Assembly (NCBI GenBank): GCA_937981955.1
Contig: CALJNA010000155.1
Span: forward strand, 1-39,552
Direction of reading: 5' to 3'
From: an uncultured Granulosicoccaceae bacterium
GTDB lineage: Bacteria > Pseudomonadota > Gammaproteobacteria > Granulosicoccales > Granulosicoccaceae
DNA length: 39,552 bases
Shown: positions 1 through 8,852 of the stretch, piece by piece
How the letters are laid out: the number at the start of each line of letters is the position of its first letter
How positions within the stretch are numbered: the first letter of the stretch is position 1
Program-made: the position numbers and the translations under genes
Notes under the pieces: model-generated
Databases searched by the model: none
Told to the model about the DNA's origin: nothing
What the model saw: only the letters and a program-made list of their open reading frames with translations

Positions 1-794
1 AGTTCCAATGCACCAAGATCGTTACCCAGTTGAGTAAAACCGGATACGCCGTCCGGGTTTTCCAGTACTCGATAAAATTGCGCCTGTGGGCTGGCTGACC
101 ACGTTAACCGAAACGTTTTATCTGGTATCAACTCCAGAGCAGGCTGAACCTGTGCAGGCACATCATCACCTTGCGGGTTAGTACCGGCAATGGATTCAGC
201 CAGATTGCTCACTCCGTCCTGATCGGTATCCCAACTGTTCGAATCGAACTGATCTGCAGTAACAACATAAGTCTGTGACGCAACAGAGTCAGGTTTAAAT
301 TCGGCAGTGTATGTGGCTAAGGTGATTGCACCGTTGTTGTCGTTAAAACTGATTGTCAGTGGGTGTTGAGCCTGTGTTGAAAAATCATCTGTTATTGACC
401 ATGATTCATCCATTACCCAACTGGTATTAAGATTTTTGTCGCCCCAGGCAAGTCGAACCTGCAGGGCGTTTGATGCATATACCGGTACGGTAATATCGAA
501 TGTGACCCGCGACGTAGTAGTGTCTGTTGTGTTGTTAGCATTGTCTGTTGCATTACCTTCACTCGTTACTAAACCAGTGTCAGTTTCACCTTGCGAAAGT
601 GCATCTTCCAATACAGTATTGTTATCTGTTTCGGCCGCAGCAGACTGTGATGCCACCGTATCAGATTGAGATGAGCTACCACTTGATCCCGAACAACCTG
701 CGATAACAACAGACACTAAAAAAAGTGCAACCAAGCGTTGTGTCGCAATGACGAATTCAACGGGCGTATGTATAAAACGATACACAGTGAACAT
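1..794 (-). CDS. Secreted lipoprotein, N-terminal part (runs off left edge)
   Basis: Reading the minus strand from an ATG at 794 gives 264 codons with no stop before the window edge, so this is the 5' part of a longer gene. Residues 20-34 form a hydrophobic stretch ending in a lipobox (VVIAGC, then SGSSGSSS), so it is probably a lipidated envelope protein. A Ser/Thr/Asn/Asp-rich linker of about 60 residues follows, then a beta-rich segment. Next come an aspartate-rich DTDQDGVSNLAE element of the calcium-binding TSP3 kind and a stretch containing FYRVLENPDGVSGFTQLG. That last phrase resembles the region in front of FG-GAP/beta-propeller domains in secreted proteobacterial proteins, as I recall them; the link is an inference. 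The function is unknown. The lipoprotein call is firm, but the domain family cannot be settled without the missing C-terminal part. Confidence 0.75.
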   Translation of the reverse strand, partial: MFTVYRFIHTPVEFVIATQRLVALFLVSVVIAGCSGSSGSSSQSDTVASQSAAAETDNNTVLEDALSQGETDTGLVTSEGNATDNANNTTDTTTSRVTFDITVPVYASNALQVRLAWGDKNLNTSWVMDESWSITDDFSTQAQHPLTISFNDNNGAITLATYTAEFKPDSVASQTYVVTADQFDSNSWDTDQDGVSNLAESIAGTNPQGDDVPAQVQPALELIPDKTFRLTWSASPQAQFYRVLENPDGVSGFTQLGNDLGALE

Positions 795-1023
795 GAAGAA
801 GACGTTTCCTTTGAACGAACACGGAGGGTGAAACAAAGATAAGTACAGGAGCATTGAAGCTCTTGAGTGCACACACATTATCAAACATGCACGTTTGGCA
901 TGCCTGCTAACTGGATAACAATTGTTTCGGTAGTTTTACCGGCGCAGCTCTAAAAAGCCAAATTTGTGACGGCATTGTCGCGACTTTCAGACGCACTGTT
1001 ACCAGTGAAGGGAGATTGCTTTA
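795..1023. other. Intergenic gap
   Basis: This gap of 229 bases lies between the lipoprotein start and the end of the Nudix gene. It should hold the lipoprotein promoter. No convincing -10/-35 pair, terminator or RNA gene was seen. Confidence 0.4.
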
Positions 1024-1605
1024 CTAACCAGTCGGATGACGATCAATTTCCAGCGGTGCACCAGGCCTGCTGTAAATATCAGCGTAGTGCACTTCGCGAA
1101 TGCGATCCTGTTTGCGCTCGAAATAGCGGGTTAAGGTTTCGGTAACGACCGGGAACGCCAAATCATCCCATGGAATTTCGTTCTGCCTGAACAGACCTAC
1201 TTCAAGCGATTCCTCGCCGACGTCGGCATAACCATCTTTTAGCCGCCCGAAAAACATCATGTACACCTGCGAGATGCGCGGCAGGTTGTACACCGCAAAC
1301 AGCCGCAAGTTTTCACATTCGGCACACGCCTCTTCCTTTGCCTCTCTTGCTGCACCTTCGAGCGTGGTTTCCTTGTTCTCCATAAAACCTGCCGGCAAAG
1401 TCCAGAAACCATGCCGCGGCTCTATGGCTCGTTTGCACAACAACACTTTGCCCTGCCATTCGAGCAGACAGCCGACCACGTTTTTAGGGTTTTCGTAATG
1501 AATATGCTCGCAGGACTCGCAAACCGCGCGGGGCCGGTTGTCGCCTGCAGGCACAAGCTGCTTGACCGGACTACCGCAACGTTGGCAATACAACAATTCA
1601 ATCAT
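1024..1605 (-). CDS. Nudix hydrolase with N-terminal zinc ribbon
   Basis: This 193-residue protein has a four-Cys zinc ribbon (C7, C10, C29, C32) followed by a Nudix fold. The Nudix box runs from G73 to about residue 95 and keeps G73, E79, R87, E88, E91 and E92, so the metal-binding pyrophosphohydrolase site is intact. The zinc ribbon plus Nudix layout is shared with NudC-type NADH/deNADding pyrophosphatases, but this protein is shorter and lacks the N-terminal NudC domain. It fits the smaller group often annotated as NUDIX or ADP-ribose pyrophosphatase-like. The substrate is unknown. The start is supported by AAGG about 8 bases upstream, which overlaps the stop of the thioesterase gene. Only 9 bases separate the two genes, so co-transcription is very likely. 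Confidence 0.93.
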   Translation of the reverse strand: MIELLYCQRCGSPVKQLVPAGDNRPRAVCESCEHIHYENPKNVVGCLLEWQGKVLLCKRAIEPRHGFWTLPAGFMENKETTLEGAAREAKEEACAECENLRLFAVYNLPRISQVYMMFFGRLKDGYADVGEESLEVGLFRQNEIPWDDLAFPVVTETLTRYFERKQDRIREVHYADIYSRPGAPLEIDRHPTG

Positions 1606-1614
1606 GATAGAGCC

Positions 1615-2046
1615 TTAGCTTTGTTGCGATTCGAGCAACTGTGTAATAACACCCGGCAAGGGCCTCGATTTCATTTCGCGGTTGTTAACCCAGACAATTT
1701 TAGCGCTACCGCGAGTCGTTAATTTATCCCCGACAGTAATAGTGTAGGTGCTAATAAAAGAACTTCTGCCCGGAGAGTGCCCGCCCATACGGACCAGCAA
1801 GTTTGCCGGATACACAACCGGTTGAATATATTCGGCATGATTGTCAACGATAACCAGCCCTTCGTCACCTTCACCCAGCGGTGCATAGCCGAGTTTCTCG
1901 TACCATTCGAGCCGCACGGTTTCGAAAAAACGAAAGTACATGATGTTGTTCACATGCCCCAGCGCATCCATATCACCCCAGCGCACAGGAATGTTCATTT
2001 CGTAAAGCTGCGCGCCTTCAGGAAGGGTTTTCTGTGGGTTAGACAT
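1615..2046 (-). CDS. Acyl-CoA thioesterase, hotdog fold (4HBT/YbgC-FadM type)
   Basis: This 143-residue protein is a single hotdog domain, the usual length for the family. The signature is RWGDMDALGHVNN at residues 22-34 followed by FRFFETVRLEW, with Asp27 the likely catalytic acid by alignment with YbgC/4-hydroxybenzoyl-CoA thioesterases. It should hydrolyse an acyl-CoA (or acyl-ACP) thioester in the cytoplasm. Chain-length preference cannot be read from the sequence. It lies between the LplT-PlsC phospholipid acyltransferase gene upstream and the Nudix gene 9 bases downstream, so a role in fatty-acyl turnover or lipid remodelling is a reasonable inference. Confidence 0.93.
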   Translation of the reverse strand: MSNPQKTLPEGAQLYEMNIPVRWGDMDALGHVNNIMYFRFFETVRLEWYEKLGYAPLGEGDEGLVIVDNHAEYIQPVVYPANLLVRMGGHSPGRSSFISTYTITVGDKLTTRGSAKIVWVNNREMKSRPLPGVITQLLESQQS

Positions 2047-2103
2047 GAAGCTGCATACCGGCCGACGGGTTAGATGGCCTCAAGCATAGCGTAAAGATCA
2101 GCT

Positions 2104-3990
2104 CTATCGCCGCTCACCACGCAGATTTTCCACGGCGCTTTGTAAACCTTCAAGACTGACTTCTGCGGCTGGAATCGGCTCACCGACGACCAGGCCAATC
2201 CTTGCGAACAGGCGTCGCGGCATTTTCAATAGCGCACGCCCGCCTTTGCGGCTGAAAAGGCTGCCCCACAGACCTTGCAATCCAACCGGAATAACCGGAG
2301 CCGGGGTTTTTTCTATCAGCTGCATGATGCCGGGGCGAAAATCATTCATCTCACCGTCATGGGTAATCTGACCTTCCGGGAATATGCACAGCAGCTCTTC
2401 GTTTCGGATGGCTTCGTGCATTTGTTCAAACGCCCGGTTATACATGGCTTCGTCTTCTTTTCGCCCGGCAATAGGAATGGCCCTGGCGGTTTTGAAGATG
2501 AAATGCATTATCGGCAGTTTATAAATCTTGTGGTACATAACAAAACGTATCGGTCTTCTGCTACTGCCGCCAACCAGCATCGCATCGACAAAACTGACAT
2601 GGTTAGGTGCAAGAATAGCCGCGCCTTTTTCCGGTATGTTTTCCAGACCTTTATTGCGCACACGATACAGTGAGTGCATTAACATCCAGATGAGAAATCG
2701 CATGAGGAATTCTGGAACCAGCTTGAAGATATAGGCCGCTACCAGTGCATTCATTATGGCAACGCCTAGAAACATCGCCTTGATCGATAAACCAAGATTC
2801 AGCAAAACACCCACGACGATCGCAGACACCACCATAAACAGCGCATTCATTACGTTGTTGCAGGAGATGGCCCGTGATAGCCGATCGGGTGCGCTGCTTT
2901 TTTGTATTAGCGCATATAAAGGCACAATATAGAAGCCACCAAACAAACCAATGAGCACGACATCCAGCACGATTCGCCATGCTGCGGCGTTAGAAAGAAA
3001 CTCAGTGATACCCAGTGCTGTACCAAATGCGGCATCGGGCGTGGCGAAGTACAAATCCAGACCGAACAATGTGATGCCCAGTGCGCCCAGGGGCACCAGA
3101 CCAATTTCTACTTTACCGCCAGACAGGCGTTCGCATAATACCGATCCAGTGCCTATTCCAACGGAAAACGCAGCCAGCAAAATGGTGTACACATCCCCGT
3201 TTCCACCAAGTACATCGCGAGCATAAATGGGAAACTGTGCAAGATAAGTCGCGCCCATAAACCAAAACCACGAGATGCCGATAATGCACTGGAAAATCAC
3301 CCGGTGCTTCTTGGTGTAAGTCACCAGTTTCCAGGTTTCAACCACGGGATTGAAGCGCACCTTCAGCGTTGGATCTACTGCAGGTGCACTGGGAATACGA
3401 CGACTTGAAAGGTATCCGGCAACGGCAACCACGACAATGAATACGCAAGCCAACACAACCGAACCATCCGGCGCCTTGGTTATTATTTGTGTTCCGATTA
3501 TGGTGCCAAGCAGTATCGCCAGAAACGTACCTAACTCAACGACACCGTTTCCACCGATTAATTCAGACTCATGTAAATGTTGCGGAAGAATGCCGTATTT
3601 AATCGGTCCGAAAAACGCTGATTGCACGCCCATTAAAAACAGAATGCCCATGAGCATGGGCACACTACCCAACATGAACGCAATTGCGCCCAGACACATG
3701 ATGCCGATCTCTGCCATTTTTATTCGGCGAATCAGCATCGATTTTTCGTACTTGTCGGCTATTTGACCACTGAAGGCCGAGAACAGAAAAAACGGCAGTA
3801 TGAATAGTCCTGCTGCCATTGCGATTAACGAGCCCGCATTTTCGGCACTTAGCTGCAGGGCACCAAAGCTTAGTAAGGCAACCAGAGCGTTTTTGAACAA
3901 GTTATCGTTAAACGCACCCAGTAGTTGGGTAGAGAAAAACGGCGCGAAGCGACGTTCTTTAAGTAGTGCAAACTGGCTTGTCTGACTCAT
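2104..3990 (-). CDS. LplT-like MFS transporter fused to PlsC-type acyltransferase
   Basis: This 628-residue fusion begins with an MFS domain of about 11-12 membrane helices (residues 15-430). Its opening, FFSTQLLGAFNDNLFKNAL, is typical of LplT lysophospholipid flippases. The C-terminal PlsC domain (about 440-628) carries the acyltransferase motif NHVSFVD (H464, D469) and FPEG (537-540). In E. coli LplT moves lyso-phosphatidylethanolamine inward and Aas re-acylates it. Here the two activities share one chain, but the acyl-ACP synthetase domain of Aas and of the longer (about 1100-residue) fusions is absent, so the acyl donor must come ready-activated. The likely role is lysophospholipid salvage at the inner membrane. 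It is followed 57 bases later by an acyl-CoA thioesterase gene on the same strand, which fits a lipid-remodelling context. Confidence 0.92.
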   Translation of the reverse strand: MSQTSQFALLKERRFAPFFSTQLLGAFNDNLFKNALVALLSFGALQLSAENAGSLIAMAAGLFILPFFLFSAFSGQIADKYEKSMLIRRIKMAEIGIMCLGAIAFMLGSVPMLMGILFLMGVQSAFFGPIKYGILPQHLHESELIGGNGVVELGTFLAILLGTIIGTQIITKAPDGSVVLACVFIVVVAVAGYLSSRRIPSAPAVDPTLKVRFNPVVETWKLVTYTKKHRVIFQCIIGISWFWFMGATYLAQFPIYARDVLGGNGDVYTILLAAFSVGIGTGSVLCERLSGGKVEIGLVPLGALGITLFGLDLYFATPDAAFGTALGITEFLSNAAAWRIVLDVVLIGLFGGFYIVPLYALIQKSSAPDRLSRAISCNNVMNALFMVVSAIVVGVLLNLGLSIKAMFLGVAIMNALVAAYIFKLVPEFLMRFLIWMLMHSLYRVRNKGLENIPEKGAAILAPNHVSFVDAMLVGGSSRRPIRFVMYHKIYKLPIMHFIFKTARAIPIAGRKEDEAMYNRAFEQMHEAIRNEELLCIFPEGQITHDGEMNDFRPGIMQLIEKTPAPVIPVGLQGLWGSLFSRKGGRALLKMPRRLFARIGLVVGEPIPAAEVSLEGLQSAVENLRGERR

Positions 3991-3999
3991 GATCAGACC

Positions 4000-4057
4000 C
4001 GCACTTGCGAAACGCGCAAGAGTGCGTCGTTACTCGCCAGGATACCAATACCCTGGC
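4000..4057 (-). terminator. Two hairpins between csp and the LplT-PlsC gene
   Basis: The gap holds two inverted repeats. GCCAGG at 4036-4041 pairs with CCTGGC at 4052-4057. CGCACTTGCG at 4000-4009 pairs with 4015-4026 with a two-base bulge. Neither is followed by a T-run on the minus strand, so they may attenuate or stabilise the csp transcript instead of ending it cleanly. The inner hairpin ends only about 10 bases before the start codon at 3990 and could affect ribosome access. Confidence 0.35.
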
Positions 4058-4095
4058 TTCGTGTTTCTTTGTGGTGACAGCGAAAGGCTATAAAA

Positions 4096-4308
4096 TTAAG
4101 CTGCTGAAACCTCTGAAGCTTGCCAGCCCTTATCGCCTCGAGTGGCAACGAATTCGACTTTTTGTCCTTCGGACAGTGATCGATAACCGTCTCCAACGAT
4201 CGCGCGATAGTGCACAAATACATCTTCACCTTCAGGGCTGATAATGAAACCATAGCCCTTGGCATTGTCGAACCACTTAACGGTTCCGTTCTTACGTTCT
4301 TCTGACAT
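4096..4308 (-). CDS. Cold-shock domain protein (CspA family)
   Basis: This 70-residue single cold-shock domain is the standard length for the family. RNP1 is present as KGYGFI (residues 17-22) and RNP2 as VFVHY, where Tyr replaces the more common Phe. NGTVKWFDNAKGYGF is diagnostic. These proteins bind single-stranded RNA and DNA and act as RNA chaperones or anti-terminators. An AGGA ribosome site lies about 10 bases upstream of the start. The upstream gap could provide a structured leader as in other csp genes, but no specific thermosensor element was recognised. Whether it is cold-induced or constitutive cannot be told. Confidence 0.96.
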   Translation of the reverse strand: MSEERKNGTVKWFDNAKGYGFIISPEGEDVFVHYRAIVGDGYRSLSEGQKVEFVATRGDKGWQASEVSAA

Positions 4309-4613
4309 AACCTGACATCCTCGAAATCACACTGCATTATCTCTGCGTCGGTGCAGAGTAATCTGTTGCGAAGTGAAACTAGCATGTCATGTGCAAGCAT
4401 GTAGATCCGTCCAATAGCTTTTCATAGTTGTTCACAATGTGCTCTTGTTTTGACGACCAATACCTGCGTACCAAACCAAATGTCACACACTGTTAAACCC
4501 TAAATAACACTGTTTTCGTTATCAAATCGTAAGGTTAGAAAGCGTCTCCAACCCCTTTTGAAACGATTAATACGGAACTGTTATCAATCAAGATAGCAGT
4601 CAATGTGAAGCCT
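4309..4613. other. Intergenic region between pepN and csp
   Basis: These 305 bases must hold the csp promoter and leader on the minus strand and the 3' end of the pepN transcript. I see no clear intrinsic terminator after pepN and no RNA gene. A longer open frame in this stretch (to about 4400, minus) overlaps the csp gene out of frame and is not credible. Confidence 0.5.
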
Positions 4614-7214
4614 TTATGCCTCCAGTCCCCGGTTCACGATTTCGAAAACATCCGGTGACAAACCCTCAATCGTTGCGATCGTTTCAAGCGCACTGCGCAT
4701 GAGATTTTTCTGCGGCTCTATAAACTGACGCCATTGCAGAAAGTGAGAAACGAGCGTGGCAGCAACTTGAGGGTTCGTACGATCTAGAGCAATAATATTT
4801 TCTGTAACCAATCGATACCCCTCCCCACTCCTGTCGTGAAAGTAAACCGGGTTACTCGATGCGAACGCGCCAATCAGCGAGCGAAAGCGGTTCGGGTTAG
4901 CAGAATCAAAAGCCTCATGGCTGCTAAGACTTATAACGTCAGCGATGACGCCTTCATGTTGCGCCGTTGCCTGCAATGAGAACCACTTATCAACAACGAG
5001 CTTGTGATCGGACCAGCGGGCGTAGAAATCTGCAATACAGCGCCGGCTAAGCTCGCCGGGCTCATTACTCAGCAACCCCAGAGCAGCAACCCTGTCGGTC
5101 ATGTTTTTACAGTTCTCGTATTGCGACACGGCTAAAGGCATCCAATGCTCCGCTGGCAGATAAGACAGTAAAGCCAGTCCGGTATTGGCCAATGAGCGCT
5201 CACCGATATTCGGCTGACGATCAGACTCAACACTTGATGTTACCCACGCAGAGAATGTTGACTGATAGCGTGTCGCCAGTGCCATTTTTATTTTATGCAA
5301 CGCCCTGTCGATGGCATGAATATCAATAGTCAATGCGCTATTGGCTATTGTTTTTATACCCGGCATAGTCAGTACGACAGATTTAAATCCCGGGTCTATA
5401 TTGTTGTCGACTAATATGGACTCAAAAGCATCAACAAAGTCATTCGGTACAACAAAGGCATCATCTGACATGCACTGATCGATAACACGATTGGCTAAGC
5501 GTTGACCTGCATCCCAACGATTAAAGCTGTCGGCATCATTTCGCAACAATAATTCCAGCGACTGATCATCGTAGTCGTATTCAAGTACTACCGGAGCAGA
5601 AAAACCACGTAACAAAGAAGGCACCGGTTTTGATTGAATATTGTCGAAAACGAATGTCTGTTCTGGCTCGATGACATCCAGCACACTACTTCCATCGGAG
5701 GCTACACGCCCCTGTCTTACTGGCAATTGCTGGCCATCAGTATCTAATAACCCTATGCGTAACGGTATATGCAGCGGAGATCGCTTCTCCCCTGACCTTT
5801 GTGTATTGCTTTGCTGAACTTTTAACGTGTATTGATTCTTCGATGCATCATAGCTATCGGACACCTTGACAGTCGGTGTTCCCGACTGTGAATACCATTG
5901 CCGGAACTGTTCAAGATTGATTCCACTGGCATCCTGCATTGCTTGTACAAAGTCATCGCAAGTGACTGCCGACCCATCGTGACGTTTAAAGTAGAGATCG
6001 ATACCGGCATAGTATTTTTCAGCACCGAGCAGCGTGTGAATCATACGTATAACTTCGGCACCTTTTTCATACACGGTTAAAGTATAAAAATTGTTTATCT
6101 CGATGTATTCATCAGGCCTTATCGGATGCGACATGGGGCTGGCATCTTCGGCAAACTGTTGCGCGCGTAACATGCGAACATCTTCAATACGCTTCACATC
6201 ACGCGATTGCATATCGGAACTGAATTCCTGATCTCGAAATACCGTCAGACCTTCCTTTAAACTCAGTTGAAACCAGTCCCTGCAGGTAACGCGGTTACCT
6301 GTCCAGTTATGAAAATACTCATGGGCAATAACGGCCTCTACACCGAGAAAATCACTGTCGGTGGCAAGATTTTTATCTGCCAGCACATATTTAGAGTTGA
6401 AAATATTAAGACCTTTGTTTTCCATTGCACCGGCATTGAAATCGTCAACGGCAACAATCATAAAAAGGTCTAAGTCATACTCAAGCCCATAAACCTGTTC
6501 GTCCCAAAGCATGGAACGTTTCAACGCATCCATGGCAAACTGGCATTGATTCAGATTGTGCTCTTCAACGTATATGTGCAGTAAAACCTGCCGACCGGTT
6601 TTCGTTGTAAAGCGATCTTCCACACGCGCAAGATTGCCAGCCACCAGAGCAAACAAGTAACACGGCTTTGGAAACGGATCGTGCCAGTCCACCTGATGGC
6701 GTCCATCGGCAAGTTCTGTTGTTGATTCAAGATTGCCGTTCGACAGCAGCACAGGATAAGCATGTTTGTCGGCAATTATCCTGACATGAAAAGTGGACAA
6801 CACATCGGGCCGATCCAGATAATACGTGATACGACGAAACCCTTCGGCTTCACACTGCGTGCAGAAATTACCGCTGCTGCAATACAACCCTTCCAGCGCT
6901 GTATTGCCTATCGGATTAATACAAGTGACGATAGCCAATTCGCAATTGTCTGGCAGTTCATCGATTTGCAGCTGATGCTCACTAACGGTATAGGCATGTT
7001 CAGGAAGCTGCTTTCCATTAACACTGACAGATTGCAACTGCAGCTCATCACCATCAAGCACCAACGGTCCTGGTGATAACTGCCGTAACATAAGCGAACT
7101 GCTTACAACTGTGTTATCCGGTAAGAGTTCGAAAATCAGATTCGTCTGATCTATCGTCCAGTTCGGTGGCTGGTAATCTTTGCGCGCAATAGTGACGGGT
7201 TTGGACACGTCCAT
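4614..7214 (-). CDS. pepN: Aminopeptidase N (M1 family zinc metalloprotease)
   Basis: This 866-residue protein is almost the length of E. coli PepN (870). The exopeptidase motif GAMEN is at 262-266. The zinc site HEYFH is at 298-302 (H298, E299 and H302), with the third ligand E321 in KEGLTVF. Y382 matches the transition-state tyrosine. All of these are offset by one from E. coli numbering as I recall it. It removes N-terminal residues from peptides in the cytoplasm, the main step of final peptide turnover. There is no signal peptide, as expected. The start at 7214 has only a weak purine-rich site upstream, but the N-terminus aligns well with the family. The gene stands apart from its neighbours, with gaps of more than 300 bases on both sides. 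Confidence 0.97.
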   Translation of the reverse strand: MDVSKPVTIARKDYQPPNWTIDQTNLIFELLPDNTVVSSSLMLRQLSPGPLVLDGDELQLQSVSVNGKQLPEHAYTVSEHQLQIDELPDNCELAIVTCINPIGNTALEGLYCSSGNFCTQCEAEGFRRITYYLDRPDVLSTFHVRIIADKHAYPVLLSNGNLESTTELADGRHQVDWHDPFPKPCYLFALVAGNLARVEDRFTTKTGRQVLLHIYVEEHNLNQCQFAMDALKRSMLWDEQVYGLEYDLDLFMIVAVDDFNAGAMENKGLNIFNSKYVLADKNLATDSDFLGVEAVIAHEYFHNWTGNRVTCRDWFQLSLKEGLTVFRDQEFSSDMQSRDVKRIEDVRMLRAQQFAEDASPMSHPIRPDEYIEINNFYTLTVYEKGAEVIRMIHTLLGAEKYYAGIDLYFKRHDGSAVTCDDFVQAMQDASGINLEQFRQWYSQSGTPTVKVSDSYDASKNQYTLKVQQSNTQRSGEKRSPLHIPLRIGLLDTDGQQLPVRQGRVASDGSSVLDVIEPEQTFVFDNIQSKPVPSLLRGFSAPVVLEYDYDDQSLELLLRNDADSFNRWDAGQRLANRVIDQCMSDDAFVVPNDFVDAFESILVDNNIDPGFKSVVLTMPGIKTIANSALTIDIHAIDRALHKIKMALATRYQSTFSAWVTSSVESDRQPNIGERSLANTGLALLSYLPAEHWMPLAVSQYENCKNMTDRVAALGLLSNEPGELSRRCIADFYARWSDHKLVVDKWFSLQATAQHEGVIADVISLSSHEAFDSANPNRFRSLIGAFASSNPVYFHDRSGEGYRLVTENIIALDRTNPQVAATLVSHFLQWRQFIEPQKNLMRSALETIATIEGLSPDVFEIVNRGLEA

Positions 7215-7594
7215 TCAGACAGGTTCTCGATTTTCTTGTTATGGCATATTCATAGCAGATTAAGACAAACAAAACGATTGCTCAATTCGACTATTAAACA
7301 GTGCCTCTAAACAGTGCCTCAATTTGATCCCTCGGACAAAACCTCAGCCGTTGCGTGCCACGTTATGAACATCCGTCCCACACCGTGCAAATAACCGGGT
7401 ACAAACCGCCTGTACCTATCGCACCAGCTGTCTGATCAATCGATGCCAACCCACAATCATTTGTGGCGCTTTTGTGTGTGTATTGGCAAGGTTTTCCTGC
7501 CGACTTCTCAGACCAGGCCAGAATCGGAGCGTCGCCTCAAGACGACCCTTACCGCCACCGACACTCGCTGCAGAGCCACAACTTTTGCACGGCC
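7215..7594. other. Divergent intergenic region (pepN / putative metalloprotease)
   Basis: These 380 bases separate divergent genes and should carry both promoters. The only structure seen is a perfect 13-base tandem duplication at 7295-7320, listed separately. The frame of the downstream gene stays open back to 7463, but those extra 44 codons look non-coding (Arg/His/Cys-rich, no family resemblance), so I treat them as leader. Confidence 0.4.
7295..7320. repeat. 13-bp perfect tandem duplication
   Basis: TAAACAGTGCCTC occurs at 7295-7307 and again directly at 7308-7320. It is probably a slippage duplication in the pepN upstream region. No regulator site was recognised in it. Confidence 0.8.
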
Positions 7595-8374
7595 ATGCGA
7601 TTACCAAAATTTGCCTCCATACGCGTCACCGTGTTGCTGTGTGCACTGCTGTGTTTGGGGTTTGTCAGCCTGACGCAACTTATCTATACGCGGAACTGGA
7701 ACCAGACCTTGCAAGTCACTGTTTTTCCGATCAATGCGGATGGGCATCTATCGACTGCGGACTACATCAATTCACTCAGTGATGACACATTCTCGATCAT
7801 TGATCGATGGGCGGAACGCGAAGCTCGACGATATGACCTGGACCTGCAGCAACCATTCGAAGTCAGCCTGGGTGAGCAAATTCATGATCATCCACCACCG
7901 TGGCCCGAGAACGCTAATGAGATAGCAGTTTTGTTCTGGGGTTTACGATTTCGATGGTGGGCCTATCGAAATACGCCCGATGATGGGGGCGGTTTGACCC
8001 GCATTCGTATGTTTGTCATGTATCACTCTGGTGAAGGCGATAAGCCGTTGCAGCATTCGCTTGGTTTGCAAAAAGGTCTTCTGGGGTTGGTCCATGCGTA
8101 CTCGCTGCATGGCCAGACTGACCAAAATAATGTAGTGATTGCGCACGAGATGCTGCACACGGTCGGGGCTATCGATAAGTACAGTGAATACGGCAGTCCT
8201 TTGTACCCTGCCGGATTCGTCAACCCGCAACGCGAGCCACTGTTTCCTCAACGCTACGCTGAAATTATGGCAGGTCGGATACCGACGTCTTACGGTTCGT
8301 CATACATGGCGGAAAGCTTACGCAGCACACAGGTAAATCAATACACCGCTAACGAGATCAACTGGCTAGAATAA
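7595..8374 (+). CDS. Membrane-anchored putative zinc metalloprotease (HExxHxxGxxD)
   Basis: From the ATG at 7595 this is a 259-residue protein with one N-terminal membrane segment or uncleaved signal (about residues 8-30) and a periplasmic body. The key motif is HEMLHTVGAID at 184-194: H184, E185, H188, G191 and D194. This matches the metzincin-like zinc pattern with Asp as third ligand, known from snapalysin (M7). M225 in AEIMAGRIP lies 31 residues later and could be the Met-turn. I recognise similar conserved hypothetical proteins from other gammaproteobacteria by the PLYP and AEIMAGRIP phrases but know of no assigned function. The start at 7595 was preferred to an upstream in-frame start at 7463 because it places the membrane segment at the N-terminus. 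It lies 23 bases before the PGPGW gene, so the two are probably co-transcribed. Confidence 0.75.
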   Translation: MRLPKFASIRVTVLLCALLCLGFVSLTQLIYTRNWNQTLQVTVFPINADGHLSTADYINSLSDDTFSIIDRWAEREARRYDLDLQQPFEVSLGEQIHDHPPPWPENANEIAVLFWGLRFRWWAYRNTPDDGGGLTRIRMFVMYHSGEGDKPLQHSLGLQKGLLGLVHAYSLHGQTDQNNVVIAHEMLHTVGAIDKYSEYGSPLYPAGFVNPQREPLFPQRYAEIMAGRIPTSYGSSYMAESLRSTQVNQYTANEINWLE

Positions 8375-8397
8375 GCATTTAAGCGCACAATAGCGTT

Positions 8398-8826
8398 ATG
8401 CTCGATGCACTGACAACCTGGCTCACGCAATATTCGGAAGTAGTGGTTGCGATCGTCATTTTTTCAATATTGATCACGGTTGCCTCTTTACTAGCCACAC
8501 CATGGTATCTGGCGAAGCTACCTCGTGATTATTTTTCAATCGAGCCATCGAGCAAACCTCGCTCGTTAGCCAGCGTAACCATTTCGATATTGCGAACGCT
8601 CAGCGGCATTGCGATTATTCTGCTCGGCCTGCTCATGATGCTAACGCCGGGTCCTGGCCTTATATTGCTCGTGCTGGGACTGGCCATCTGCGATTTTCCC
8701 GGCAAGCATCAGCTGGTAATCAAGCTGATTAGCCAACCCCCGGTATTCTCAGCGCTGAACTGGATGCGCTCCAAATCGGACAAGCCGCCATTTATTTCCC
8801 CATCAGCGAGTCGGGTTCACCAATAG
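8398..8826 (+). CDS. PGPGW-type small inner-membrane protein
   Basis: This 142-residue protein has an N-terminal hydrophobic helix (about 14-34) and a central pair of hydrophobic segments around the motif TPGPGLILLVLGLAICDFPG (about 83-102). That motif matches the core of the PGPGW putative transmembrane family. The C-terminal tail is polar and should be cytoplasmic. No function is established for the family. It is sandwiched between the anchored metalloprotease (23 bases upstream) and envC (26 bases downstream), so it is probably in the same operon. The ribosome site is weak. Confidence 0.75.
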   Translation: MLDALTTWLTQYSEVVVAIVIFSILITVASLLATPWYLAKLPRDYFSIEPSSKPRSLASVTISILRTLSGIAIILLGLLMMLTPGPGLILLVLGLAICDFPGKHQLVIKLISQPPVFSALNWMRSKSDKPPFISPSASRVHQ

Positions 8827-8852
8827 GGTTTCAGACAGCTACACTCACCTCT

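Noticed and set aside
3993..4400. 135-codon minus-strand frame covering the cold-shock gene
   Set aside because: It overlaps the well-supported csp gene in another frame and has no family resemblance.
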